Source of the DNA: Bacteroidales bacterium | GTDB lineage: Bacteria; Bacteroidota; Bacteroidia; Bacteroidales; PUMT01 | Assembly: GCA_007135095.1 (NCBI GenBank) | Contig: SLJO01000142.1 | Span: forward strand, 1-38,720 | DNA: 38,720 bases | Direction: 5' to 3' | Shown: positions 26,062 through 34,455 of the stretch, in pieces | Position numbering within the stretch: position 1 is the first letter of the stretch | How the letters are laid out: each line of letters begins with the position of its first letter | Position numbers and translations under genes: made by a program | Notes under the pieces: model-generated | What the model saw: only the letters and a program-made list of their open reading frames with translations | Databases searched by the model: none | What the model was told of the DNA's origin: nothing

Positions 26062-27873
26062 TTAATTTCCAATCCGGCCCGCCAGGACAACGGTTTCTTT
26101 ATGTTTTTTTACATCCCCGTCAGGGTGAAATATTTCCATCATAATAATATAAATACCCAAATTTTGCTGATGGTTTGCCTCATTGCGGCCATTCCAGGAA
26201 TATTTTCCCGAAATACCCAGTAGTTCATTCCTGGCCAGCCTTTTTACAAGCCTTCCCCTGGAATCGAAGATGATTATGCTTCCGGCATATCCCGGTTTTT
26301 CCAGGTCGTAACTGATGGTTACCACATCATTGTAACCGCTGTTGTCGGGGGAGAATATTTTGGGGTCAACAGTAAGGATGTTAACGGGGATATTCAATGC
26401 AGCCATGGACTGCGAATTTTTGTATCCCGGGGTTGCAAAACCGGAGCTTTCACTCGCGCTGTGCCAGTTGGAGGGATCACAGGCCGGTCTTTCATAACTT
26501 AGTCGTTCTAACGAAACTCCTTTTCTGACGGTTAAAAGAGGAGAATGCATATCGGAATTGTAGCTTAAATCATCCAGGATATTCCCCTGAAGGCCGGCAA
26601 TTATTACCCTGCCCCATTCATTAGGCATGGGTGGCATTTGTTCCATTATGACAAATGAGGCATTATACGGAGTGAAATAATGGTTCATAACTGTTTCAGG
26701 ATCTGTTGTGAGTACAGCATAATCGCCCGGGAACAGCAGGTACCCTCCGGGAGCTATAACATATGAAGGACCAGGATTCCCCTGTTTCATCCCTGAAAGC
26801 ACCAGATGCCTCAGGTCAAATGTCTTTCTGGAGATATTCACAAGCTCTATGAATCCGGTCCCGCCGGGCAGGGGGTTAAAAAGGATTTCATTAATTATTA
26901 TTTCATTATCTTCAGGATATTCCGGCAGGGCAAACCTCACCGATGAATTCCCGGTAACAATGAAATTCCCTGCACAATCATACAGACCTCCCTGGAGCTT
27001 CAATGTATACTGGATATCCGGCTCAAAATTTCTGCCGAAGAACAGATCCACCGCATCAAAAAAGGGTTTTACGGGTATGCAGTATAGCGGATGCCCTGCC
27101 CCGTCTGCAGAATATTCGGCAGATGACCAGCTGGAGGATGGATGCATCGGTTTGCTGAAGTGCAGCCTTATACTGCTTTGCGAAAGCATTGTGGCTCTGA
27201 CAGGAACCGGGGGTATATTGTCGGGGTTATCGCTGCTGACTGAGTTTTTGCTTCCCGGAGTTCCTCCACTTGCATCCGTCGATGCTCTCCAGTTCGTTAC
27301 CCCTCCACAGGGATTGAAGGGGTCGATCTGCTCAAGCGACCATCCTCCCGAGGCTTTCAGGTTACTGCCGTACCAATTGTCAGAATATTCGACTGCCGAA
27401 ATAACATTACCTTTTTCGTTCCTGAGAACAATAGTCTGCCCTGAAGCTGGAAGAACCGGAAAAGCCGCGATGCCAGCCACTTCACCAAATTCCTCAAGTA
27501 AGGGCCCAAATTTTTCATGAGCTACAAGCAGGTATTTTCCCGGGTTGATTATCCTCTGGTCAGTAAGTATCCGCGATCTTGTCCCCACCGAAACAGTCCA
27601 GTTTTGCAGATCCACTGGATGAGAGGAACGGTTGAAGAGTTCAATATACTCTGCCTCTGGCAGTCCCACGACCGGTGCCGGACGGGCCATGATCTCATTG
27701 ATGACCACATCAAACGGTTCAGCTTCTTTGGCTGCATGCCTGCTTGTTGGTTCAGGCCGGGCAATAAGCTCATTGATAACCACATCAAACGGCTCAGTTT
27801 TCTTGTCTGCATGCTGGCTTGTTACTATAAACAAAGTCAGCCCGGATAATAGCGTATTCAATAACAGCATCAA
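26062..27873 (-). CDS. Secreted lamin-tail-domain surface protein
   Basis: A 603-residue exported protein. A signal peptide (residues 1-18) precedes a lamin-tail domain at about 51-205 (VVINEIMARPAP, EYIELFNRS, VDLQNWTVS, ASGGTPGSKNS). An Ig-like segment at about 215-310 (RATMLSQSSIRLHFSKPM) follows, then a second lamin-tail domain at about 318-470 (IIINEILFNPLPGGTGFIEL, FATPGYKNSQ). A C-terminal FlgD/gliding-type Ig domain at 500-603 (FSPDNSGYNDVVTISYDL, GIYIIMMEIF) ends the protein and may be the type IX secretion signal. Residues 26-42 and 51-67 are a 25-residue tandem duplication of the first lamin-tail strand. Substrate or partner unknown; surface display is inferred. Confidence 0.82.
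   Translation of the reverse strand: MMLLLNTLLSGLTLFIVTSQHADKKTEPFDVVINELIARPEPTSRHAAKEAEPFDVVINEIMARPAPVVGLPEAEYIELFNRSSHPVDLQNWTVSVGTRSRILTDQRIINPGKYLLVAHEKFGPLLEEFGEVAGIAAFPVLPASGQTIVLRNEKGNVISAVEYSDNWYGSNLKASGGWSLEQIDPFNPCGGVTNWRASTDASGGTPGSKNSVSSDNPDNIPPVPVRATMLSQSSIRLHFSKPMHPSSSWSSAEYSADGAGHPLYCIPVKPFFDAVDLFFGRNFEPDIQYTLKLQGGLYDCAGNFIVTGNSSVRFALPEYPEDNEIIINEILFNPLPGGTGFIELVNISRKTFDLRHLVLSGMKQGNPGPSYVIAPGGYLLFPGDYAVLTTDPETVMNHYFTPYNASFVIMEQMPPMPNEWGRVIIAGLQGNILDDLSYNSDMHSPLLTVRKGVSLERLSYERPACDPSNWHSASESSGFATPGYKNSQSMAALNIPVNILTVDPKIFSPDNSGYNDVVTISYDLEKPGYAGSIIIFDSRGRLVKRLARNELLGISGKYSWNGRNEANHQQNLGIYIIMMEIFHPDGDVKKHKETVVLAGRIGN
27685..27834 (-). repeat. 75-base in-frame tandem duplication within the lamin-tail gene
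   Basis: The block containing TCATTGATGACCACATCAAA at 27695 reappears at 27770 as TCATTGATAACCACATCAAA, a period of exactly 75 bases. It duplicates 25 codons and encodes two copies of EPFDVVINE(L/I)(I/M)ARP. The copies have diverged at both synonymous and non-synonymous positions, so it is not very recent. The limits given are approximate. Confidence 0.85.
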
Positions 27874-28206
27874 AATTGCATTTGATTACCTGAATAAGGA
27901 ATAAGTTACAAAAAAGCCGGATAATTCGGGTGATGGTTGTAATAAATGTTTCCCGGGTGGCTGCACAACACAAATAACGGGGTAAATCCATTCCCTGCTT
28001 TAATAAAATGTATTATGTCCGCGATGTGATGTCCGGGAAAGGATAAGTCAGAAGAATGTTAAGAATTCAACAGAATGTTGCAATCTGCTCTATATTTTAA
28101 AAGCTGCGGTTATTTTATGATTGAACCGATGCTTTTTATACCAGATAATTTATTTTTGCAGATCAGTTTAATACTATACTTTTTATAAACGAATAAAAAT
28201 TCTGAT
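27874..28206. other. 333-base divergent gap before asd
   Basis: AT-rich gap between the lamin-tail gene (minus) and asd (plus). It contains a direct repeat AGAATGTT at 28053 and 28072 with the near-palindrome GTTAAGAATTCAAC between and overlapping, and the asd -7 box candidate. No open frame of note. Confidence 0.6.
28151..28158 (+). promoter_or_regulatory. Candidate -7 box of asd
   Basis: TATTTTTG matches TAnnTTTG exactly, 48 bases before the asd ATG. The nearest TTG upstream (28121-28123) is 27 bases away, more than usual, so the -33 element is unsure. Confidence 0.4.
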
Positions 28207-29196
28207 ATGCGAGTTGCTGTTGTTGGTGCTACCGGTATGGTTGGCGGCGTTATGTTAAGGGTTCTCGAGGAGCGAAGTTTCCCTCTTGAAATGTTAATTC
28301 CTGTTGCTTCTGAACGTTCTGCCGGAAAGACAATTAAATATGCGGGCCAATCGGTTGTGGTTGTCACTCTTGACGAAGCTGTTTCCCTTAAGCCTGATCT
28401 TGCCCTGTTTTCCGCAGGGGGAGAAACCTCATTGCAGTGGGCAAAAAAGTTTACCGATGCTGGTACTGTTGTAATCGACAACAGTTCAGCATGGAGGATG
28501 GACCCCGAAATACCCCTTATTGTTCCCGAAGTTAACGGACGCTCCCTGAAGTCAGGTCACAGGCTTATTGCAAATCCCAATTGTTCCACCATACAGATGG
28601 TACTGGCACTGTCACCCCTTCACAGGGAATATGGCATCAGGCGTCTGGTGATATCCACCTACCAGTCAGTAACCGGAACCGGCATTAAAGCTGTGCGGCA
28701 GCTGGAAAATGAGCGGCAGGGAATATCCGGTGAAAAGGCATACCATTATGTGATTGACAAGAATTGCATTCCCCAGTGCGATGCATTTACTCCTAACGGA
28801 TATACCAAGGAGGAAATGAAACTGGTAAACGAGACCCGGAAAATTCTTTCAGACGACTCGATTGGCATAACAGCTACTGCAGTCAGGGTACCGGTTGCCG
28901 GGGGCCATTCTGAATCTGTAAACATAGAATTCAGAAAAGATTTTGATCTTGATAGAGTAAAAAATCTTTTAAGTCAGACTCCCGGAGTAATTGTACACGA
29001 TGACCCGGCAAACAACCAGTACCCGATGCCTGCCATGAGCGAAAACAGGGATGAGGTGTTCGTAGGTCGTATACGCCGGGATGATTCAGCTGAAAATGCC
29101 TTGAATATGTGGATAGTGGCCGATAACCTGCGTAAGGGAGCGGCCACCAATACGATTCAGATAGCAGAATATATGCTGAAAGAGGGCTTAATATAA
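28207..29196 (+). CDS. asd: Aspartate-semialdehyde dehydrogenase
   Basis: Reduces aspartyl phosphate with NADPH to aspartate semialdehyde, the branch point to lysine/diaminopimelate, threonine and methionine. A 329-residue protein with the NADP-binding start VAVVGATGMVGGVM, DNSSAWRMDP, the catalytic Cys126 in NPNCSTIQM, STYQSVTGTG, and RVPVAGGHSESVNIEF with the active-site His. Full length. Its last nine bases overlap the end of hflX on the other strand. Confidence 0.96.
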   Translation: MRVAVVGATGMVGGVMLRVLEERSFPLEMLIPVASERSAGKTIKYAGQSVVVVTLDEAVSLKPDLALFSAGGETSLQWAKKFTDAGTVVIDNSSAWRMDPEIPLIVPEVNGRSLKSGHRLIANPNCSTIQMVLALSPLHREYGIRRLVISTYQSVTGTGIKAVRQLENERQGISGEKAYHYVIDKNCIPQCDAFTPNGYTKEEMKLVNETRKILSDDSIGITATAVRVPVAGGHSESVNIEFRKDFDLDRVKNLLSQTPGVIVHDDPANNQYPMPAMSENRDEVFVGRIRRDDSAENALNMWIVADNLRKGAATNTIQIAEYMLKEGLI

Positions 29197-30405
29197 CAGA
29201 TCATCATAGGGGTACCGGCTCGTGTGAATTTCTTTCGCCCGGTTGTAGATCAGTTTTCGGAGCTGATCGGTATTGGTCCTGTTTTTGGCTGAAATAAAAA
29301 TGCATGGCTCATTGTTCCTGCCCATCCAGGTTTTTTGCAGTTCTTCGAGAGTTATGTTTTCCTTACCTGCCGGCGTGAGGTCATCTTCATCTTTGGGGAG
29401 GTGGTTGTACTGATCAATCTTATTGAAGATAAGATAAACGGGCTTTTCTGTAACGTCCATTTCCCGCAGTGTCTGGTTTACTATGTTGATCTGCTCTTCA
29501 AAATTAGGATGTGAAATATCAACTACATGAAGCAGGATATCCGATTCCCTTACTTCATCCAGGGTTGATTTAAAAGATTCTACAAGCTGGTGGGGCAGCT
29601 TCCTGATGAAACCCACCGTATCGGAAAGCAGGAACGGAAGGTTGCCTATTACCACCTTCCGGACCGTTGTATCAAGTGTTGCAAAGAGTTTGTTCTCTGC
29701 AAATACATCCGATTTGCTCAACAGGTTCATTATGGTTGATTTGCCCACATTCGTGTACCCTACCAGGGATATCCGGACCATCTTTCCCCGGTTTTTGCGT
29801 TGTGTGGCCATTTGTTTGTCTATCTTTTCAAGCCTGAACTGGAGTTTGGCAATCTTTTCCCGAACAATACGACGGTCGGTTTCTATCTCGGTTTCACCCG
29901 GCCCCCTTAATCCTATTCCACCCTTTTGTCTTTCCAGGTGTGTCCATAACCCCGTCAGCCTCGGTAAAAGATACTGGTACTGCGCCAGCTCCACCTGCGT
30001 TCGGGCATGTGCCGTCTTGGCACGCCGTGCAAAAATGTCCAGAATGAGGTTTGTACGGTCTATAACACGGCATCCAAGAATTTTTTCCAGATTCCGGAAT
30101 TGCGAGGCTGTAAGCTCATCATCAAAAATAACCATGTCAATATGGTTTTTTTTGATAAATTCCTGTATTTCGGTCAGCTTACCCGAACCTATATATGTTC
30201 CGGGGTTGGGCTTATCAACCCTCTGAACAAATTGTTCTACCGGAACTGCCCCGGCGGTTTCGGTCAGAAATGCCAGCTCCCTAAGGTAGTCTGCAACTTC
30301 TTCCTCCGGATGATGCCGGGTTATTACCCCGATCAGAACAGCCTGCTCCTGCTTTATTTCAGTTGAAATGTTTTTCTCTAATTCCGTCATGGTTCTTAAG
30401 TTCAA
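29188..30405 (-). CDS. hflX: Ribosome-associated GTPase HflX
   Basis: A 405-residue GTPase that splits stalled or stressed ribosomes. The N-terminal HflX domain (about 40-165) leads to the glycine-rich signature GIGLRGPGETEIETDRR (163-179). A basic coiled-coil follows, then the G domain with P-loop GYTNVGKST (216-224), the G2/G3 region (DTVGFI) and NKIDQY. The first ATG (30405) gives MNLRTMTELEKN; the ATG five codons later is as likely. It is downstream of tonB on the same strand but separated from it by a strong terminator, so it probably has its own promoter. Confidence 0.95.
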   Translation of the reverse strand: MNLRTMTELEKNISTEIKQEQAVLIGVITRHHPEEEVADYLRELAFLTETAGAVPVEQFVQRVDKPNPGTYIGSGKLTEIQEFIKKNHIDMVIFDDELTASQFRNLEKILGCRVIDRTNLILDIFARRAKTAHARTQVELAQYQYLLPRLTGLWTHLERQKGGIGLRGPGETEIETDRRIVREKIAKLQFRLEKIDKQMATQRKNRGKMVRISLVGYTNVGKSTIMNLLSKSDVFAENKLFATLDTTVRKVVIGNLPFLLSDTVGFIRKLPHQLVESFKSTLDEVRESDILLHVVDISHPNFEEQINIVNQTLREMDVTEKPVYLIFNKIDQYNHLPKDEDDLTPAGKENITLEELQKTWMGRNNEPCIFISAKNRTNTDQLRKLIYNRAKEIHTSRYPYDDLLY

Positions 30406-30471
30406 TACCGGCCATTTTGCAGATCACTGTGAAACCCCGACAATACATAATGCATGGTGAACCTCAAGCCA

Positions 30472-30502
30472 AAAAAACCCTGATGTTTCATCAGGGTTTT
30501 TT
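30472..30502 (-). terminator. Strong bidirectional terminator downstream of tonB
   Basis: A perfect inverted repeat: AAAAAACCCTGATG, a three-base loop, then CATCAGGGTTTTTT. The stem of eight GC-containing pairs plus A/T flanks works on both strands. On the minus strand it ends tonB, 28 bases after its stop. Confidence 0.9.
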
Positions 30503-30529
30503 GTATGCTTTTATCAGTGTGGGCCCGTT

Positions 30530-31219
30530 CTATTGCAACACGAAATTTATGGGGAAGGTAAATGCCACGCGAACCGGCTCTCCTCTCTGCCTTCCGGGTG
30601 TCCACCTGGGCGAGGCCATTACAACCCTGACGGCTTCCCTGTCCAGTGATGGATCAACACCCCTGACCACGGTTGCGTTAGAAACAGTACCGTCTTCATT
30701 TACAACAAACTGTACAAAAACTCTTCCCTGAATACCGTTTTCAGCTGCAATTTGCGGATAGCGGAGATTTTGAGCAATCCATTGACGGAATGCATCCTGT
30801 CCACCACCCTGAAAATCGGGCATATCTTCAACTATAAAGAAAATTTCAGCTTCCTCGGCTTCTTCCTCCTCTGCAATTACCATCTGTGAAAATTCAATAC
30901 GTGTGTCAGCTCTGGCTTCAACATCATCAATAAATAAATCATCTTCAATTTCCACGTCATCCTCGACGATTTCGAGCGTTTCGGTTACCTGTGGCGGAGG
31001 GGGGGGTGGAGGGGGCTGAACTTCTTCCGGGCGTGTTATGGGGATGATCTCCTCCTCCATGACAACATCGGCCAGTTCGCCAAGTGATCCTGTACCTACT
31101 TCCCTGGTTGTCCATTCAAAGGCTATCAACAGTAAAGCAAGTACTGTGACGAGGCCTATTTGAAGAAACAATCCTTTTTTCTTTTCTAGATTAGCTTTGT
31201 CGGATTTTTTGAGTTCCAT
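30530..31219 (-). CDS. tonB: Energy transducer TonB
   Basis: A 229-residue inner-membrane protein that carries proton-motive energy to outer-membrane receptors. One N-terminal membrane helix (LFLQIGLVTVLALLLIAFEW, residues 17-36), a run of eight Pro at about 69-76, an unusually acidic periplasmic spacer (about 80-130, rich in Glu/Asp where many TonB have Glu-Pro/Lys-Pro repeats), and a C-terminal TonB domain (about 140-229) with LRYPQIAAENGIQGRVFVQFVV, TVSNATVVRGVDPSLDREAVRVV and SPRWTPGRQRGEPV. No exbB/exbD are adjacent, so it is a solitary tonB. Confidence 0.93.
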   Translation of the reverse strand: MELKKSDKANLEKKKGLFLQIGLVTVLALLLIAFEWTTREVGTGSLGELADVVMEEEIIPITRPEEVQPPPPPPPPQVTETLEIVEDDVEIEDDLFIDDVEARADTRIEFSQMVIAEEEEAEEAEIFFIVEDMPDFQGGGQDAFRQWIAQNLRYPQIAAENGIQGRVFVQFVVNEDGTVSNATVVRGVDPSLDREAVRVVMASPRWTPGRQRGEPVRVAFTFPINFVLQ

Positions 31220-31268
31220 TTTCTAAATTTTTTTGAGGGCTTAAAAATAATGATTTTGAAGATATATT

Positions 31269-31306
31269 CAAATCTATTTCATGAAAATATCTGTTTTTAC
31301 CCCAAA
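31269..31306 (-). promoter_or_regulatory. Candidate tonB promoter
   Basis: On the minus strand TAGATTTG (31276-31269) matches TAnnTTTG, with TTTG at 31306-31303. The spacing of 26 bases is long. It is 50 bases before the tonB ATG. Confidence 0.35.
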
Positions 31307-31554
31307 CTTAATATTCTGACCGCTTGTAAAACTAATAATAATATTCTGATCTGTAATGGAAAAACAGTAAAGAGGATTTAATTATTGTGTTTAAAGCTAA
31401 TAAAATTAATGCAGGCACCAAATAAATGGCTATATTGATGCTACTGACGGAGTTCTGGTTTGTTTGCCGGTTTAATCACGCTCTGGCAAGCTGGCATTCC
31501 GGGCTATCTGGCATACCGGATAAAAAAATGTTTTCAGGGATTTTCAATGTTGTT

Positions 31555-31584
31555 ATTGCATAACATAAAAAATTATTAATTTAG
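31555..31584 (+). promoter_or_regulatory. Candidate promoter of tRNA-Ala
   Basis: ATTG at 31555-31558 and TAATTTAG at 31577-31584 with 18 bases between; each box differs from TTTG / TAnnTTTG by one base. It is 14 bases before the tRNA, the expected place. Confidence 0.4.
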
Positions 31585-31597
31585 CGCTTCGATAAGC

Positions 31598-31674
31598 GGG
31601 GATTTAGCTCAGTTGGCTAGAGCGTTTGGCTGGCAGCCAAGAGGTCAGGGGTTCGACTCCCCTAATCTCCACCA
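31598..31674 (+). tRNA. tRNA-Ala (anticodon GGC)
   Basis: Acceptor GGGGATT/AATCTCC (with one G-T pair), D arm GCTC/GAGC, anticodon stem TTTGG/CCAAG around CTGGCAG (anticodon GGC), T arm AGGGG-TTCGACT-CCCCT, discriminator A and an encoded CCA end at 31672-31674. Confidence 0.95.
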
Positions 31675-31696
31675 CCTTCAAACCATTTTATACCTG

Positions 31697-31728
31697 AGCG
31701 CCTTGAACATGCAGTTCAAGGCGCTTTT
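31697..31728 (+). terminator. Intrinsic terminator after tRNA-Ala
   Basis: GCGCCTTGAAC and GTTCAAGGCGC form a perfect 11-bp stem around ATGCA, extended by an A-T pair and followed by TTTT. It is 23 bases after the tRNA. Confidence 0.88.
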
Positions 31729-31790
31729 ATCTGCCAGTTACATTGTCTGGCTTTCGTAAAAAGGTGGGTCTGCAGATTCCACAATCCCTG

Positions 31791-32150
31791 TTATTTATTA
31801 CTTGTCATGGCCATGGCGGCATTAGCACCTGCTTTTTTGGCTGCGCGCCTCTTTTCTGATGACCTTAATGGCAGCTCTTCAACAGCCCTCTTTTCTGTCG
31901 CTTTCTGATTCTCCTTATCAGCTTCCTCCTGCTCAATCAAACGCAGCCGGTCCATATAATCCTGTCGGCTGTCAGGCATGGTATGGGCTGCCAGCATCCT
32001 TGGTTCGAGGAGATTCAAATATTCAGGGGTGAGGAATCTGTTGTGAGCCCTTGCTTCGCTCCTCATCTCTGACAAGAGTTGTTCAAGCTTGTCTGATTTC
32101 ATAGTTTTTGAATGATTTAAGGTTTGATTAACTATTTTTCCCATCCTCAT
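31791..32150 (-). CDS. Small charged helical hypothetical protein
   Basis: A 119-residue protein I do not recognise. It is highly charged and probably helical (SDKLEQLLSEMRSEARAHNRFLTPEYLNLLEP, then DYMDRLRLIEQEEADKENQ), with a Lys/Ala-rich tail. There are no membrane segments or signal peptide. A later Met at residue 17 (base 32102) is an alternative start. It is a lone gene between tRNA-Ala and a 570-base gap. The charged, low-complexity composition leaves some chance that it is a spurious frame. Confidence 0.5.
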   Translation of the reverse strand: MRMGKIVNQTLNHSKTMKSDKLEQLLSEMRSEARAHNRFLTPEYLNLLEPRMLAAHTMPDSRQDYMDRLRLIEQEEADKENQKATEKRAVEELPLRSSEKRRAAKKAGANAAMAMTSNK

Positions 32151-32722
32151 AACCTGTCCGTTTTCCTTTTGGTACCGGGCATGACAGTTGATGATTCAGG
32201 TTTCTGAAACTGGTTAGCCAAAATTTATGCCATTCAAAATGGCCTGATATTGTCAAACACCCTAATTATGCATCAATCATCATATATTCATCTATTTAGG
32301 ATTGTATATTATAAAGATTATATGAAGGTTTCAGGAGTTACAGCATGTGTGATTATGGGGAATATTCACTCAGTGGGAACCATAAAATGAGGTCTCCGGC
32401 ATCCGCCTTTTTGAATTATCAATTGAATATTTGATGGTTTTAGGGCATCACTGCTTTTATTTTACCCCGTCTTGTGCTTGCTGCCTTTTAAAGAAAGAAG
32501 ATATTACAGCATATGAAACAAAATCATAACGATTCTGTTTATTTATTCAAGGCATGTTGTCATCAAATTATTTCCCGTGGCAATTCACCGGAAAGGGTTT
32601 CCATTTGCTGAGCCCTTCGAGAACGTGAACAAACACTGAGGAAGCGGGCCTTTAAGTCAAACTAAACCAGAAAGACAATCTGATGTTTGCCGTCATAAGC
32701 TGGTTTGAATATTAAAGTTAAT
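32151..32722. other. 572-base gap without a credible gene
   Basis: AT-rich region between the hypothetical gene and the hemolysin III gene. No open frame of note and no convincing hairpin. GATGTTTG at 32682-32689, one base from TAnnTTTG, may be the -7 box for the hemolysin III gene 33 bases downstream. Confidence 0.5.
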
Positions 32723-33373
32723 ATGGAAAGACGCAAATGGGTATTGTACCTTGATGAATTATTAAACAGCATAACCCATGGGCTTGGCGTTTTACTGAGT
32801 ATTGCCGCACTAATCCTTCTGCTGCTGTTTACAATCAAAATGGAAGCTGATGTCTGGAAAATCATTAGTTTTTCGATTTTCGGGGCAAGCTTGATAATGA
32901 TGTACACAGCCTCTACTCTCTATCATGGTTTCAGGGACAAAAAGCTCAAGCGCGTTCTTAATATATTTGATCATGCCGCTATTTATGTATTGATTGCCGG
33001 TACCTATACGCCTTTTACTCTTGTCCCTCTCAGGGGCCCCTGGGGATGGTCGGTTTTTGGGGTTATTTGGGGACTTGCCCTGGCAGGAGTTATTTACAAG
33101 CTGTTTTTTTACAAGGATAAGCACCGGATTATCTCTGCCTTTATATATGTATTTATGGGGTTCATAATTGTTGTCGCTATGGGCCCCCTGATCAGAAACG
33201 TTCCGCCAGGCGGATTATACTGGCTTATGGCAGGAGGTTTGAGTTACTGTATCGGTGTATATTTCTATATACGAAGAGAAAACCGCTTTAACCACGTCAT
33301 ATGGCACTTGTTTGTGCTCGGGGGGAGCATAAGCCATTTTTTTGCCATTTTTCTCCATGTGCTGCCACATTAA
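32723..33373 (+). CDS. Hemolysin III family (PAQR-like) membrane protein
   Basis: A 216-residue protein starting at the ATG at 32723; the frame could open at a TTG 18 bases earlier. Seven membrane segments and the family motifs: ITHGLG at the start, YTASTLYHGF, IFDHAAIYVLIAGTYTPF and a C-terminal HLFVLGGSISHFF. The His residues of LYH and the final HxxxxxxxxxH are the metal-site positions of the PAQR fold. A hemolysin activity is historical; lipid-hydrolase or receptor-like roles are proposed. It converges on the nitroreductase with palindromes GCCCGGCCGGGC (33391-33402) and GCCGGC/GCCGGC (33429-33449) in the gap. Confidence 0.92.
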   Translation: MERRKWVLYLDELLNSITHGLGVLLSIAALILLLLFTIKMEADVWKIISFSIFGASLIMMYTASTLYHGFRDKKLKRVLNIFDHAAIYVLIAGTYTPFTLVPLRGPWGWSVFGVIWGLALAGVIYKLFFYKDKHRIISAFIYVFMGFIIVVAMGPLIRNVPPGGLYWLMAGGLSYCIGVYFYIRRENRFNHVIWHLFVLGGSISHFFAIFLHVLPH

Positions 33374-33390
33374 AAGACAAACCATCAGCA

Positions 33391-33449
33391 GCCCGGCCGG
33401 GCCGTGATTACAGGTTTAGTTTTAACGGGCCGGCAGGTTGCCAGCCGGC
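33391..33449. terminator. GC-rich palindromes between convergent genes
   Basis: GCCCGGCCGGGC at 33391-33402 is a perfect palindrome, and GCCGGC at 33429-33434 pairs with GCCGGC at 33444-33449. No long T-run follows, so they are weak candidates for a bidirectional terminator of the hemolysin III and nitroreductase genes. Confidence 0.35.
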
Positions 33450-33452
33450 TTC

Positions 33453-34070
33453 CTATTGAATTATCCTGATGAATTCCTTAACATCCCTTGGAGGCATTTT
33501 CACCGGGATATTTTCCGGTTTACCTACTGCTACAAAGGCTGTAAGCTTAAATTTTTCTTCCAGCCCCAGCATCTTTTCAAGCGTGTCTTTGGCCATCATA
33601 GGGGCACTTAACCAGCAAGCTCCATAGCCCATATCAACAGCTGCCAGAAGCATATTCTGTATGCAGGCACCGGCACTTTGGAAGTCAGGGTAATTTCTAA
33701 TACGGTTTACCTCGTCGTGATCCATCGCCACGCCTTTTTCAAGCACTGATTCATATCTTTCCATGGCTACCGCAATAAGTGCCGGTGCATCCTGAAAAAA
33801 GGTTGCAAACCATTCGACCTGTGATTTAATGTTTTTTGCTGCCCTGGACTCATTTTCAGGAATATTTTCCAGTTGCCTGACCACCTTGCGTGCCATATCC
33901 TCGAGGAGTGGTTTATTTGTAACTATTACAAATGTCCATGGCTGAGAATTTGCCACGCTTGGAGCGAGACTTGCCAGTCTAATCATTTCTTTCAGATCTT
34001 CCAGGGGAACCGGATCTTTTTTATAAACCCTTACACTTGTCCTGCTTTCAATTGCCTGTTTGAGTTCCAT
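33453..34070 (-). CDS. Nitroreductase family oxidoreductase
   Basis: A 205-residue FMN-dependent oxidoreductase fold, usually NAD(P)H using. ESRTSVRVYKKDPVP at the start is the FMN-phosphate region (SRRSxR), LASLAPSVANSQPWTFVIVTN the next, then QSAGACIQNMLLAAVDMGYGACWLSA (family AxQNmlLaA..lGlgsxw) and the C-terminal VAVGKPENIPVKMPPR. The substrate cannot be read. It converges on the hemolysin III gene and diverges from the flippase-like gene across 385 bases. Confidence 0.92.
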   Translation of the reverse strand: MELKQAIESRTSVRVYKKDPVPLEDLKEMIRLASLAPSVANSQPWTFVIVTNKPLLEDMARKVVRQLENIPENESRAAKNIKSQVEWFATFFQDAPALIAVAMERYESVLEKGVAMDHDEVNRIRNYPDFQSAGACIQNMLLAAVDMGYGACWLSAPMMAKDTLEKMLGLEEKFKLTAFVAVGKPENIPVKMPPRDVKEFIRIIQ

Positions 34071-34455
34071 TATGGCTTGGTTTTAATAAGTAATTGATAT
34101 GAACAGAAGTTTGTTTTCGTTCAAAGGCTAATATAATATTTTTAACCCGATTTGATAAAAGAAAATAATAGTTATCGTCCAATTTTTTCCATTATCCTGA
34201 GGGCTCTGAATAAGAATATGAATTACATCGATTTCAACGGCAGCTAAACCTTAAAATATGATTTGCGAGTTTGTCCGGGCTTAAATCTGGTATGAAGTCT
34301 TTTACAGATAATATCCCTAAATCCAACTACAGTTAAGGGAAAAAAGAGTTAAAATAATTACTTTTGTTGCTTAAATTTATAAATGAATGCGGCTATAATC
34401 GAAGTCTAGCACACACACCATTCTCCGCATCGTCAGCCAGATATTTAAAAGTGAA
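34071..34455. other. 385-base divergent gap with a candidate -7 box
   Basis: AT-rich, no gene. TACTTTTG at 34359-34366 is an exact TAnnTTTG match, 90 bases before the flippase-like gene, but no -33 box is seen. Other than this I see no structure. Confidence 0.5.

Larger units (their letters stand above)
31220..31597. other. 378-base divergent gap between tonB and tRNA-Ala
   Basis: AT-rich, no gene. Holds the tonB promoter candidate, an imperfect direct repeat (CTGGCATTCCGG at 31491, CTGGCATACCGG at 31508) and the tRNA-Ala promoter candidate. Confidence 0.6.

Noticed and set aside
29188-29196. Overlap of asd and hflX stop codons as a special arrangement
   Set aside because: Short 3'-3' overlaps between convergent genes are common in compact genomes.
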